NCBI GenBank assembly: GCA_937894675.1 | Contig: CALCQO010000019.1 | Span: forward strand, 1 to 41,615 | Direction: 5' to 3' | DNA length: 41,615 nucleotides | From: an uncultured Clostridia bacterium | Lineage (GTDB): Bacteria > Bacillota > Clostridia > Christensenellales > Aristaeellaceae | In this document: positions 24,238-32,459 of the stretch, one piece after another | Layout: each line of letters opens with the position of its first letter | How positions within the stretch are numbered: position 1 is the first letter of the stretch | Made by a program: the position numbers and the translations under genes | Notes under the pieces: model-generated | What the model saw: the letters and a program-made list of their open reading frames with translations, nothing else | What the model was told of the DNA's origin: nothing | The model's database searches: none

Positions 24238-24370
24238 GCAAAATCTGCAATTATTTTTCCACTTTTCTGCTTTGATTTTTCAGGCAGGCCGGCCAGACAA
24301 CGCTGTCATCGACCTAATACCGACCTCCATTTGTACACTGATTCGTGTGTATCATATTCCGTAAAATACA

Positions 24371-24396
24371 GACCGCCGGAACATGTCCCGGCGGTC
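24371..24396 (-). terminator. Terminator after proS
   Basis: The stem GACCGCCGG/CCGGCGGTC (9 bp, 8-nt loop) lies about 70 nt past the proS stop. On the minus strand it is followed by TGTATTTTAC; on the plus strand by TTTCTTC. It separates proS from the rpsJ promoter. Confidence 0.75.
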
Positions 24397-24468
24397 TTTC
24401 TTCATTATATAGGTGATGCGGCGAAGCATGGCAGGCGGTTCAATGCGGCTCCCGATGAGCAGATTGCC

Positions 24469-25911
24469 TCAGTAGGCTTTGGCGAAATACATAACCTTCT
24501 CCGCCTTTTCGCCGCAGCAGACGCATGTGTCCGCGAAAGGCTCGGCGTCAAAGGGCATATTGCGGCTGGTGGCGGTGGTGCGCTCCTTCACGGCGTCCTC
24601 GCATTCCCGCTTGCCGCACCACATAGCCCGGGCGTAGCCGGTCTGCACCTGCTGCTCCAGTTCGTCCATGTTGAACACATCCTTGGTGCGCTCGGTCTTG
24701 AAGGCGTCGGCGATGTCGAACATGCCCTTCTGGATGTCCTCCAGCACTTCCTTCACCTTCTCCGCCAGCCCTTCCATGGGCAGGGTGAACTTCTCGTTGG
24801 TATCCCGGCGGGCGCAGGTGACGACCCCGTTCTCGATATCCCGGGGGCCTACCTCGATGCGCAGCGGCACGCCCTTTAATTCCCACTCGTTAAACTTCCA
24901 GCCAGGTGACACATTGTCCCGGTCGTCCAGGCGGATGCGCAGGCCGGCAGCCTTCAGCTGCTTGTGAATCTCTCCGCACTTTTCCATGACCCCGCCCTTG
25001 TGGGCGGCGATGGGCAGCAGTACAGCCTGGAAAGGGGCAATGGCCGGGGGCAGGCGCAGCCCGCGCTCGTCCCCGTGGGTCATGATGACCGCGCCAATCA
25101 GGCGGGTGGACACACCCCAGCTGGTTTCATGGCAGTATTTCAGGGTGCCGTCCTTGTCCAGGAAGCGCACCTCAAAGGGCTCGGAGAAGTTGGTGCCAAA
25201 GTCGTGGGTGGTGCCCGCCTGCAGGGCTTTGCCGTCCTGCATCATGGCTTCCACCGAATAGGTAACCCGGGCGCCGGCGAACTTTTCCTTGTCGCTCTTG
25301 CGGCCGGAGAACACGGGGATGGCCAGCACGTCCTCGCAGACTTCCCGGTAGATGTCCAGCATCAGCAGGGCTTCCTCGTGGGCTTCCTCCGCCGTGGCGT
25401 GGATGGTATGGCCTTCCTGCCACCAGAACTCGCTGGTGCGCAGGAAGGGACGGGTGGTCTTTTCCCAGCGCATGACGGAGCACCACTGGTTGTATTTCAT
25501 GGGCAGATCCCGCCAGGACTGCACCCACTTGGCAAACATGGTGCAGAAAATGGTCTCGGAGGTGGGGCGCACAGCCAGCCTTTCCTGCAGAACATCGTTG
25601 CCCCCCTGGGTTACCCAGGCCACTTCGGGGGCAAAGCCTTCCACATGCTCTGCTTCCTTGAGCAGCAGACTCTCGGGAATCAGCATGGGCATGGACACAT
25701 TTTCGTGCCCCGTTTCCCGGAACCGCTCGTCCATATGCTCGCGGATCAGTTCCCAGATGCGGTTGCCGTAGGGACGCAGCGCCATGCAGCCGCGCACCGG
25801 GGTGTAGTCCATCAGGTCGGTCTGGGTCACCACATCGGTATACCACTGGGAGAAGTTCTCATCCCGGGGGGTAATATGCTGTACAAACTCCTGCTTCTTT
25901 TCCTTAGCCAT
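24469..25911 (-). CDS. proS: Prolyl-tRNA synthetase, archaeal/eukaryotic-like type
   Basis: This 480-residue class II synthetase charges tRNA-Pro. It is the short form without the bacterial editing insertion. Visible parts are VRGCMALRPYGNRIWELI near the start, the motif 2 region WSVMRWEKTTRPFLRTSEFWWQEGH (given here in part), motif 3 HGDERGLRLPPAIAP, and a C-terminal zinc-type domain with MWCGKRECED and CVCCGEKAEKVMYFAKAY. The ATG at 25911 (MAKEKKQEF) has AGGAGG nine nt upstream; an earlier in-frame ATG sits directly against the Shine-Dalgarno and is unlikely. It is controlled by the T-box upstream. Confidence 0.95.
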   Translation of the reverse strand: MAKEKKQEFVQHITPRDENFSQWYTDVVTQTDLMDYTPVRGCMALRPYGNRIWELIREHMDERFRETGHENVSMPMLIPESLLLKEAEHVEGFAPEVAWVTQGGNDVLQERLAVRPTSETIFCTMFAKWVQSWRDLPMKYNQWCSVMRWEKTTRPFLRTSEFWWQEGHTIHATAEEAHEEALLMLDIYREVCEDVLAIPVFSGRKSDKEKFAGARVTYSVEAMMQDGKALQAGTTHDFGTNFSEPFEVRFLDKDGTLKYCHETSWGVSTRLIGAVIMTHGDERGLRLPPAIAPFQAVLLPIAAHKGGVMEKCGEIHKQLKAAGLRIRLDDRDNVSPGWKFNEWELKGVPLRIEVGPRDIENGVVTCARRDTNEKFTLPMEGLAEKVKEVLEDIQKGMFDIADAFKTERTKDVFNMDELEQQVQTGYARAMWCGKRECEDAVKERTTATSRNMPFDAEPFADTCVCCGEKAEKVMYFAKAY

Positions 25912-25921
25912 CCAGTCCATC

Positions 25922-26134
25922 CTCCTAAAAAATAAGCCTCCGTCCACGCAGGGACGAAGTGCTTCTTCGCGGTACCACCTTGCTTGGCGCGTGCGCGCCC
26001 GCTTGAGCCCTTAACGCGGGAAACGTCGGGGATTAGCCGAAACATCCGGGGCGGGTCGGTCTGCCTGCGCTCTTTCAGCCGGGGAGCGCTCTCTTTCAGG
26101 TGGAAAACCTGGTCCCCTTCATCGCTTTATCAGC
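25922..26134 (-). promoter_or_regulatory. T-box riboswitch controlling proS
   Basis: The leader contains the hallmark T-box sequence AAGGTGGTACCGCG (25981-25968). It is followed by a terminator, CTTCGTCC-loop-GGACGGAG then GCTTATTTTTT (25959-25927). Near the 5' end, GCCTGC pairs with GCAGGC to close a short Stem I that contains GCGATGA and AAAGAGAG segments typical of T-boxes. Uncharged tRNA-Pro should pair with the T-box and stop termination. I could not place the proline specifier codon with certainty. Confidence 0.93.
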
Positions 26135-26140
26135 AGGCTG

Positions 26141-26170
26141 ATTATACAGGAGGGTATTCATCCTTGTCAA
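26141..26170 (-). promoter_or_regulatory. proS promoter
   Basis: On the minus strand TTGACA (26170-26165), an 18-nt spacer and TATAAT (26146-26141). Both hexamers match consensus exactly. The predicted start near 26134 opens the T-box leader. Confidence 0.88.
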
Positions 26171-26289
26171 GATAAATGCCTGCCGCCCCTTAAGCAGGTT
26201 CGGTTTGTAAAACTAGCGAAAAAGCATACCTTTCATTCAATTTTGAGGGACTGGGGCTGCATCCTTTGTTGCCCCATCCCCCCGGGATA

Positions 26290-26298
26290 TGGTATAAT
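26290..26298 (+). promoter_or_regulatory. Extended -10 promoter before comEB
   Basis: TGGTATAAT on the plus strand contains the TG extension and a perfect -10. The -35 region (17 nt upstream) is C-rich and poor, which an extended -10 can offset. It lies about 40 nt before the comEB ATG and is divergent from the proS promoter. Confidence 0.68.
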
Positions 26299-26338
26299 CC
26301 ATGCACGTATCCACCATAGCCTGGAAAGGGGATTGTTC

Positions 26339-26797
26339 ATGGATAAATGGGATTTGCGCTTTATGGAAATGGCGCACCTGGTGGCCACCTGGTCCAGCTG
26401 TTTTCAGCCGGGGCGCGCCATCGGCGCTGTGATTGTCAAGGACAAACGGGTGATGACCACCGGTTACAACGGCGCCCCCGCCGGTATGCGCACCTGCAAG
26501 GAAAAGGGCGAATGCCTGCGCAGAAAGCTGAACATTCCCTCAGGGACGCGGGCGGAAATCTGCTACGCTATCCACGCCGAGCAAAACGCCATTATCCAGG
26601 CGGCCAAGCTGGGCATCTCCATTGACGGGGCAACGCTGTACTGCACCCACCAGCCCTGCTCGGTCTGCGCGAAGATTATCGTCAATTCGGGCATCCGCCG
26701 GGTGGTGTATCAGGAAGGCTATCCGGACGATTTCGCCCTGGAGTTCTTCCGGGAGACAGGCGTCGCCCTGGAGCGGTTCGAAAACAACAAAGAATAG
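26339..26797 (+). CDS. comEB: dCMP deaminase (ComEB-type)
   Basis: This 152-residue cytidine-deaminase-fold enzyme probably converts dCMP to dUMP for thymidylate synthesis. The zinc site is HAEQNAI (His plus catalytic Glu) and PCSVCAK (two Cys). The VKDKRVMTTGYNGAPAGMRTC block with an extra Cys/His-rich loop fits ComEB/dCMP deaminases rather than tRNA or free cytidine enzymes. ATG 26339 has AAAGGGG upstream; the longer open frame has no Shine-Dalgarno sequence. It is the first gene of the plus-strand series. Confidence 0.9.
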   Translation: MDKWDLRFMEMAHLVATWSSCFQPGRAIGAVIVKDKRVMTTGYNGAPAGMRTCKEKGECLRRKLNIPSGTRAEICYAIHAEQNAIIQAAKLGISIDGATLYCTHQPCSVCAKIIVNSGIRRVVYQEGYPDDFALEFFRETGVALERFENNKE

Positions 26798-26818
26798 TCC
26801 TTTCAGGAGGGCACAGGT

Positions 26819-27340
26819 ATGCAAACAAACATCAAACCGTCCAAAAAGCCCATGATGACCACCAAGATGCTGGTCATCCTCGCATTGCTCGCCGCGTTGA
26901 GCTTTGTGCTGGAAAAGTTTCTGGGCATCGACACCATGTATTTCAAACTGCACTTTGGCTATCTGCCGGTCGCTGCTGCGGGCATGCTCTTTGGCATGAT
27001 TCCCGCCCTGATGGTGGGTGTCATCGTGGACATCCTTGGCAACCTGCAGTATTTCAACATTTTCTTTGTGCTGCTGGCCGCCCTGGAGGCCGCGGCGTTC
27101 GCCTTCTTCCTGCACTCGCGCAAGGAAGGGAAGAAGGAAATGATCATGCAGGCTGTACTTTGCCAGCTGTTCATTTCTATCGTGGTGCAGATGGGGCTCA
27201 ACACCCTGCTGCTGTGGCTGTTATACCATTCGTTCAACCCCATCCGGTTCCTGATCACGGTGCTGGTTTTCCCCATCAAGGTTTTCTCCCTGTATTTGCT
27301 GCTCAAGTACCGCAAGGCTTTTGAAACCTACATCGCCTGA
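26819..27340 (+). CDS. ECF transporter S component, FolT-like
   Basis: This 173-residue protein has about six membrane helices and the layout of energy-coupling-factor substrate-binding subunits. The LAALSFVLEKFLG start, the KLHFGYLPVAAAGMLFGMIPA loop (given in part) and the VGVIVDILGNL stretch resemble the folate (FolT) group. It would need the shared EcfA-EcfA'-EcfT module, which often follows rplQ in Clostridia but is absent from this window. Substrate assignment is an inference. AGGAGG lies 8 nt before the ATG. Confidence 0.75.
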   Translation: MQTNIKPSKKPMMTTKMLVILALLAALSFVLEKFLGIDTMYFKLHFGYLPVAAAGMLFGMIPALMVGVIVDILGNLQYFNIFFVLLAALEAAAFAFFLHSRKEGKKEMIMQAVLCQLFISIVVQMGLNTLLLWLLYHSFNPIRFLITVLVFPIKVFSLYLLLKYRKAFETYIA

Positions 27341-27361
27341 CACCCGCTGAGAGGAGTGTGT

Positions 27362-28309
27362 ATGAAGCGCCTGTTTAGTCTTTTTCTGATTCTTTGTCTG
27401 ATGGCTGCCCTGCCCGCCTTTGCCCAGGTGGAGGAGGTTACCCAGCAAATCAGCGTATTGCAGAAAGAGGACATCCCCCCCACCCCCAAGGGCATGCATC
27501 ACTACCTGCTGATCTGTATGGACTCCTGGAACGCCCGGCTTTCCCGCCTGGGCTACAGCGACGGCATGGTGCTGCTGACATTGGATGAAATTTCCGGCAG
27601 GGTAATGGTAACCAGCTTTATCCGGGATATGCTGGTGATGCACCCCGACGGGATGCCCGGCCGCCTGACCTACATCGCCAAGCAGTACGGCGTGGAAGGT
27701 TTGGTGGACACCATCAACAGCCATTTCGGGATTGAGATTGAGAAGTACATATTAATGGACTGGAGCCAGGTGCAGACCATCGTGGACGCCGCGGGCGGCG
27801 TGGAACTGGACGTAACCAACGCGGAAGCCAGCTATCTGCGCCGGTACGCCATCTCCCCCTCCAGCACTTCCCCCTCCATGGCGCATCAGGGGCGGTACCT
27901 GTTCAAAGGGCATGCCGCCGTTATCTTTATGCGCATGCGCAAGGTACCCGCCTCCAACGGCGACGCCCAGGATTTCGGGCGCACCTTCCGCACCCGCACG
28001 GTGCTGAGCAACATCGCCGACAGCCTGGCTGACATCTCCTATGAGGACGCGGAAAAGCTGCTGGACGCGGTGATGGACAATACCCTGGCCACCAATTTAA
28101 CCCCTTCGGATGTGTTGGAGGCATTCAACATCGCCTATAACCTGCGGGGCACCAAGGTGGAGCAATGCCGCCTGCCCTTTGACGGCACGGTGCGCCCCTA
28201 TGAATACTACGGCGGCGCCGGCCAGCTGTTGGATTTTGAGACCAACCGCGCCATGTTCCACGACTTTTTGTTCAATCAAAGCTACGTTGTCCAGGAAACT
28301 GTCCCGTAA
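27362..28309 (+). CDS. LytR-CpsA-Psr (LCP) family protein
   Basis: This 315-residue exported protein has a signal peptide (KRLFSLFLILCLMAALPAFA, probable cleavage after AFA). LCP enzymes attach teichoic acids or capsule to peptidoglycan at the outer face of the membrane. The domain starts at YLLICMDS and has the conserved Arg in SFIRDMLV, the NSHFGIEIEKYILMDW block, and the DFGRTFRTRTVLSNI motif with its Arg residues. It may join the polysaccharide of the left-hand operon to the wall, but the genes are not linked. The start ATG 27362 follows GAGAGGAG. Confidence 0.88.
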   Translation: MKRLFSLFLILCLMAALPAFAQVEEVTQQISVLQKEDIPPTPKGMHHYLLICMDSWNARLSRLGYSDGMVLLTLDEISGRVMVTSFIRDMLVMHPDGMPGRLTYIAKQYGVEGLVDTINSHFGIEIEKYILMDWSQVQTIVDAAGGVELDVTNAEASYLRRYAISPSSTSPSMAHQGRYLFKGHAAVIFMRMRKVPASNGDAQDFGRTFRTRTVLSNIADSLADISYEDAEKLLDAVMDNTLATNLTPSDVLEAFNIAYNLRGTKVEQCRLPFDGTVRPYEYYGGAGQLLDFETNRAMFHDFLFNQSYVVQETVP

Positions 28310-28321
28310 GAAAGAGGAAAC

Positions 28322-28957
28322 ATGTCTTCCAACATTCCTAAGATTCTATCCCTGCTGCGGGATATGTACCCTGAAGCCCGGGCGGAACTGCACTTTACCA
28401 ACCCCTATGAAACACTGGTCGCCACCATGCTGTCCGCCCAATCCACCGACAAACAGGTTAACAAGGTAACCCCGGCTGTGTTCCGGGATTTTCCCACCGC
28501 CGCCGACATGGCCGCCGCGACGCCGGAGATTTTGCTGCCCTATGTAAAAAGCTGCGGTTTCCGCTCCAAAGCCACCAACATTGTGATGGCCGCCCGAAAA
28601 ATCATGCAGGAGTACGGCGGCCAGGTGCCCGGCACCCTGGAAGAGCTGATGAGCCTGCCCGGCGTGGGCAACAAGACCGCCAGCGTGGTGCTGTCCAACG
28701 CCTTTCACGTGCCCGCCATCGCCGTGGACACCCATGTGTTCCGCGTCAGCAACCGCCTGGGGCTGGCGGACGCCAATACACCCGAAAAAACACAGCAGCA
28801 GCTGATGGAGGTAATCCCCATGGAGGATTGGGGGGACGCCCACCATTGGCTGATTTGGCATGGCCGCAGGGTATGCAAAGCCCAGCGCCCCCTGTGCCAG
28901 GGCTGCCAATTGAATGCCCTGTGCAGGTTTTTCAACCGGGGGGAAAAGCATGTCTGA
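28322..28957 (+). CDS. nth: Endonuclease III
   Basis: This 211-residue DNA glycosylase/AP lyase removes oxidised pyrimidines. The helix-hairpin-helix is LPGVGNKTASVV with the catalytic Lys. The catalytic Asp follows in AVDTHVFRVSNRLGL. The 4Fe-4S loop is CKAQRPLCQGCQLNALC, with exact C-x6-C-x2-C-x5-C spacing. Its 3' end overlaps the next gene by 8 bp. Confidence 0.97.
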   Translation: MSSNIPKILSLLRDMYPEARAELHFTNPYETLVATMLSAQSTDKQVNKVTPAVFRDFPTAADMAAATPEILLPYVKSCGFRSKATNIVMAARKIMQEYGGQVPGTLEELMSLPGVGNKTASVVLSNAFHVPAIAVDTHVFRVSNRLGLADANTPEKTQQQLMEVIPMEDWGDAHHWLIWHGRRVCKAQRPLCQGCQLNALCRFFNRGEKHV

Positions 28958-29696
28958 CCAGCCCTGCCGTTTATGCCGCATCTCCCTGGATCATGTGCAT
29001 GTGAACCTGGACAAGGAGACCCAGCTGGAGGATGTCAGCCTGCACATCCACTGCGGGGAAATCACCGTACTGGTGGGGCCCAACGGGGCGGGCAAAACCA
29101 CCTTGCTGCGGGCGCTGCTCAACCAGGTGCCCTTCAGCGGAGAAATCCGGCATGAGGATCATGACGGCAAGCCTTTTTCCAAGGTGGTGACGGGGTATGT
29201 GCCCCAGCAGCTGCCCTTTGACCGGCAGATGCCCATTACCGTACGCGATACCCTGGCCGCCGCCCTCTCCCGCCGCGCGGTGTGGACAGGGGTCAGCCGC
29301 GCCACGCGGCTCAAAGCCCTGGAAACCCTGAAAACTGCCGAGGCGGAAAGCTTGATTGACAAACGCCTGGGCACCCTGAGCGGGGGCGAACTGCAGCGGG
29401 TGCTGCTGGCGCTGGCGCTGACGCCCACCCCCGATTTACTGATCCTGGACGAGCCGGTATCGGGCGTTGACCAGAACGGACAGATGCTGTTTTTAAAAAC
29501 GGTGGACACCCTGCGCAGGCACCACCACCTGGCCATCCTGATGGTGTCCCACGACTGGGACATGGTGAAGAAGTTCGCCGACCGGGTGATCCTGATCAAC
29601 AAGTCGGTGCTGGCCATGGGCACACCGGAGGAAGTTTTCTCCTCCCCCGCCTTTTCCCAAGCCTTCCCAGTGGTGAAAGCGGGTGACAGCCAATGA
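28950..29696 (+). CDS. Metal (Zn/Mn-type) ABC transporter ATPase
   Basis: This 248-residue ABC ATPase of the ZnuC/MntB-like group has Walker A GPNGAGKTT, Q-loop VPQQLPFD, signature LSGGELQR, Walker B LLILDEP and the switch His in VSHDWD. The ATG at 28950 follows GGGGGAAAA and lies inside the nth 3' end. The stop overlaps the permease start (ATGA). With the permease it would import zinc or manganese. The binding protein is not encoded here. Confidence 0.88.
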   Translation: MSDQPCRLCRISLDHVHVNLDKETQLEDVSLHIHCGEITVLVGPNGAGKTTLLRALLNQVPFSGEIRHEDHDGKPFSKVVTGYVPQQLPFDRQMPITVRDTLAAALSRRAVWTGVSRATRLKALETLKTAEAESLIDKRLGTLSGGELQRVLLALALTPTPDLLILDEPVSGVDQNGQMLFLKTVDTLRRHHHLAILMVSHDWDMVKKFADRVILINKSVLAMGTPEEVFSSPAFSQAFPVVKAGDSQ

Positions 29697-30541
29697 GCGC
29701 TATCTATAACCTGATGGATGCCATGCTGCCCCAGAGCGTTTTCGGTCTGGCTTTCATGAAGAACGCCTTATTGGCATTGCTGCTGCTGACGCCGCTGCTG
29801 GCGCTGATTGGCACCATGGCCGTCAACCGCCGCATGGCCTTTTTCTCGGACGCCCTGGGCCACAGTGCCCTGGCGGGGGTAGGCCTGGGCGTGCTGCTGG
29901 GTTTGCAGGATTTGACCTTGGTGCTGCTGATATTCGGCCTGTTGTTCGCGCTGTTTATCAGCTATATCAACCGGCGTGGCGGCGCCTCTGCGGACACCAA
30001 TATCTCCGTCTTTTCTTCCACGGGCATTGCGCTTGGCCTGGCTCTTTTGTCAGGCGGCGGCAATTTCGGCCGCTATTCCTCGCTGCTGGTGGGAGATGTG
30101 CTGGCCATCACCACGAAGGATTTGCTGTCCCTAGCCCTTTTGTTCCTGTTTGGGATCGCCATTTGGCTGCTGGTGTACAATAAACTGCTGCTTTCCGCCC
30201 TGAACCCTTCCCTGGCCCAGAGCCGGGGCATCCGCACAGTACTGGTGGAGAACCTGTTTGTGTGTTTGGTGGCGGCGGCGGTGATGCTGTCCATCCGCTG
30301 GGTGGGCATCCTGCTGATCAACGCCCTGCTGATCCTGCCCGCGGCGGCCGCCCGCAATGTGGCGCGCTCCGTACCCCAGCATACGCTGCTCTCCGTTGTG
30401 TTTTCCCTCTTTTCCGGGGTAGCCGGCCTGGTGCTGGCCTTTCAGCTGGGCACATCGGTGGGGGCGGCGGTGGTGCTGTGCGCCGCCGCGCTGTACTTTA
30501 TCAGCTATCTGGCGCGCTTTTTCCTGAAACGAAACCAGTAA
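29693..30541 (+). CDS. Metal ABC transporter permease (ZnuB family)
   Basis: This 282-residue integral membrane protein of the ABC-3 family has about eight helices. Family features are the N-terminal RRMAFFSDALGHSALAGVGLG segment, the GDVLAITTKDL loop and the VGILLINALLILPAAAARN stretch near the C-terminus. It forms the channel for the preceding ATPase. Zinc is more likely than manganese, but the sequence alone does not decide. Confidence 0.88.
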   Translation: MSAIYNLMDAMLPQSVFGLAFMKNALLALLLLTPLLALIGTMAVNRRMAFFSDALGHSALAGVGLGVLLGLQDLTLVLLIFGLLFALFISYINRRGGASADTNISVFSSTGIALGLALLSGGGNFGRYSSLLVGDVLAITTKDLLSLALLFLFGIAIWLLVYNKLLLSALNPSLAQSRGIRTVLVENLFVCLVAAAVMLSIRWVGILLINALLILPAAAARNVARSVPQHTLLSVVFSLFSGVAGLVLAFQLGTSVGAAVVLCAAALYFISYLARFFLKRNQ

Positions 30542-30571
30542 TTTTTCAATTTTTCTCTGAGAGGAACACCT

Positions 30572-32356
30572 ATGGAACTGTTTCACAACTCCCGTGACGA
30601 ACAATGCCGCTCCCCCCTGGGGGCTGTCCCCGTTGGCACCCCTGTCAGAATCCGCCTGTTCGCCAAAACCGCTACCCTGAAGGTGGAATTGCGCACCTGG
30701 AATGGCCGTTCCATCTTCCACCCCATGAAGTCCATCGGCATGGGCGGGTATGAGGCAACGGTTACCGCCCCTGAAAAGCCCGCCATCTGGTGGTATGATT
30801 TTGTCATCTCCGACTACCAGGGGCATACTTTTTATTACGGCAACGCCTTGGATCAATTGGGCGGGGAGGGGGCGCTGTACCCCAGTTCGCCGCCCTCCTT
30901 CCAAATTACGGTATATGACCCCGCTTTTATGCCGCCGGATTTTCTGCGCAAGGGCATCATGTACCAGATTTTCCCCGACCGCTTTTTCCGCACGGCCAAG
31001 CCCGTCAGCGACCGGAAGGATGTGCATCTGCACGAAAACTGGGGCGACATGCCCCTGGTGGACCCCGACCCGCGCAGCGGCGACAACCGGGCGCTGGATT
31101 TCTTCGGCGGTTCCCTCAGCGGCATCAAGTCAAAGCTGCAGTACCTGAAAGATCTGGGCATTACGGTGCTGTATTTGAACCCAATCTTCAAGGCCCGAAG
31201 CAACCACCGCTACGACACTGGGGATTATATGACCATCGACCCTTTGCTGGGCAGCCAGGAGGATTTCCGGGCGCTGTGCCGGGAAGCGGAGAAGATGGGC
31301 ATCAAAATCCTGCTGGACGGGGTGTTCAGCCACACCGGGGAAGACAGTTTGTACTTCAACCGCTACGGCACCTATGATTCCATCGGCGCCTATCAGAGCC
31401 AGGCATCCAAATACTATTCCTGGTACGCTTTTACCTCTTTCCCGGACAAGTACGCCTGCTGGTGGAACATCCCCACCCTGCCGGAAGTGCGCAAGATGGA
31501 GCCGGAATACCTGGAGTACATCACCGGCAAAGAGGGCGTCGCCCGGCACTGGATTCAGGAAGGCTCCGCCGGGTGGCGGCTGGATGTGGCGGATGAACTG
31601 CCCATGCCCTTCCTGCAGAAACTGCGCGCCGCGGTGAAAACAGAAAACCCGGACAGCGTGCTGCTGGGCGAGGTATGGGAGGATGCCAGCCGCAAAATCG
31701 CCTACGGCGCCATGCGAAGCTACTGCCTGGGGGACACCCTGGACACGGTGATGAACTATCCCTTCCGGGACGCGGTGATCAAATTCTTAACCGGGGTGGT
31801 GAACGCCGATTATGTGGTGCGCCTGGTGCGCTCCCTGCAGGAAAACTATCCGGTGCCCTTTTTCTACTCCCTGATGAATCTGATGGGCAGCCATGACCGC
31901 GCCCGCATTTTGAACGTGCTGTGCGACCACGAGTATACCAGCGTCGCCCATAAGGACAGGGGCGGCATGCGCCTGCCCAAGGAGGCGCGCCTGGTGGCTG
32001 TGCGGCGGTTTAAAAAGATGCTCAGCCTGTTTGTGGCCATGCCCGGCATTCCCGCGCTGTATTACGGGGACGAAGCGGGCATGGAAGGCGCGGCGGACCC
32101 CTTCTGCCGCACAACCTTCCCTTGGGGCAACATCGACACGGAGATTTACAGCGCGGTGGAATCCGCTTTCCGCCTGCGCAGAACACGCCCCGTGCTGCAG
32201 ACCGGATACATGGATATTTCCAGTGAGGGCACCGAAACCCTGCTGCTGACCAGGTACCTGAAGGAGGGGCGGGATGTGTTCGGCGATGCTCAGGAGGACT
32301 GCCCCTATGTGCTGCGCCTGACCAGGGACCGTTTCCGCAAACAGACCGGCCGCTAA
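30572..32356 (+). CDS. GH13 alpha-glucosidase/neopullulanase-like enzyme
   Basis: This 594-residue glycoside hydrolase has no signal peptide, so it is cytoplasmic. An N-terminal beta domain (about 15-115) resembles the starch-binding N domain of maltogenic amylases. The barrel follows with region I DGVFSHTGED, region II GWRLDVADE (nucleophile Asp338), region III LLGEVWED (acid/base Glu367) and region IV NLMGSHDRAR (Asp442). GIMYQIFPDRFF is typical of neopullulanase and cyclomaltodextrinase. It probably degrades maltodextrins or internal glycogen. The C-terminal domain looks short. Confidence 0.88.
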   Translation: MELFHNSRDEQCRSPLGAVPVGTPVRIRLFAKTATLKVELRTWNGRSIFHPMKSIGMGGYEATVTAPEKPAIWWYDFVISDYQGHTFYYGNALDQLGGEGALYPSSPPSFQITVYDPAFMPPDFLRKGIMYQIFPDRFFRTAKPVSDRKDVHLHENWGDMPLVDPDPRSGDNRALDFFGGSLSGIKSKLQYLKDLGITVLYLNPIFKARSNHRYDTGDYMTIDPLLGSQEDFRALCREAEKMGIKILLDGVFSHTGEDSLYFNRYGTYDSIGAYQSQASKYYSWYAFTSFPDKYACWWNIPTLPEVRKMEPEYLEYITGKEGVARHWIQEGSAGWRLDVADELPMPFLQKLRAAVKTENPDSVLLGEVWEDASRKIAYGAMRSYCLGDTLDTVMNYPFRDAVIKFLTGVVNADYVVRLVRSLQENYPVPFFYSLMNLMGSHDRARILNVLCDHEYTSVAHKDRGGMRLPKEARLVAVRRFKKMLSLFVAMPGIPALYYGDEAGMEGAADPFCRTTFPWGNIDTEIYSAVESAFRLRRTRPVLQTGYMDISSEGTETLLLTRYLKEGRDVFGDAQEDCPYVLRLTRDRFRKQTGR

Positions 32357-32402
32357 TTGTTACATTCTCTTGCGTTTTTGTCACAAAATAGTAAAGAATT
32401 CC

Positions 32403-32431
32403 TTGACAGAGCTTGCTTTCTATCATAAAAT
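32403..32431 (+). promoter_or_regulatory. Promoter of the peptidoglycan-binding protein gene
   Basis: TTGACA (32403-32408), a 17-nt spacer and TAAAAT (32426-32431) on the plus strand, just after the GH13 stop. The start near 32438 gives a leader of about 20 nt. The downstream genes cmk, plsC and ispH-rpsA may also be served by it. Confidence 0.82.
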
Positions 32432-32459
32432 AAAACAAATAACTGTTTGGAGGCCTCCC

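Noticed and set aside
24240..24370. Possible small gene or RNA between the proS terminator and the rpsJ promoter
   Set aside because: No frame with a Shine-Dalgarno sequence and no clear hairpin; it looks like AT-rich promoter-upstream DNA.
32450..32459. Palindrome GGAGGCCTCC covering the ribosome binding site of the wall-binding protein gene
   Set aside because: It has no loop, so it cannot fold on itself in one RNA; probably chance.
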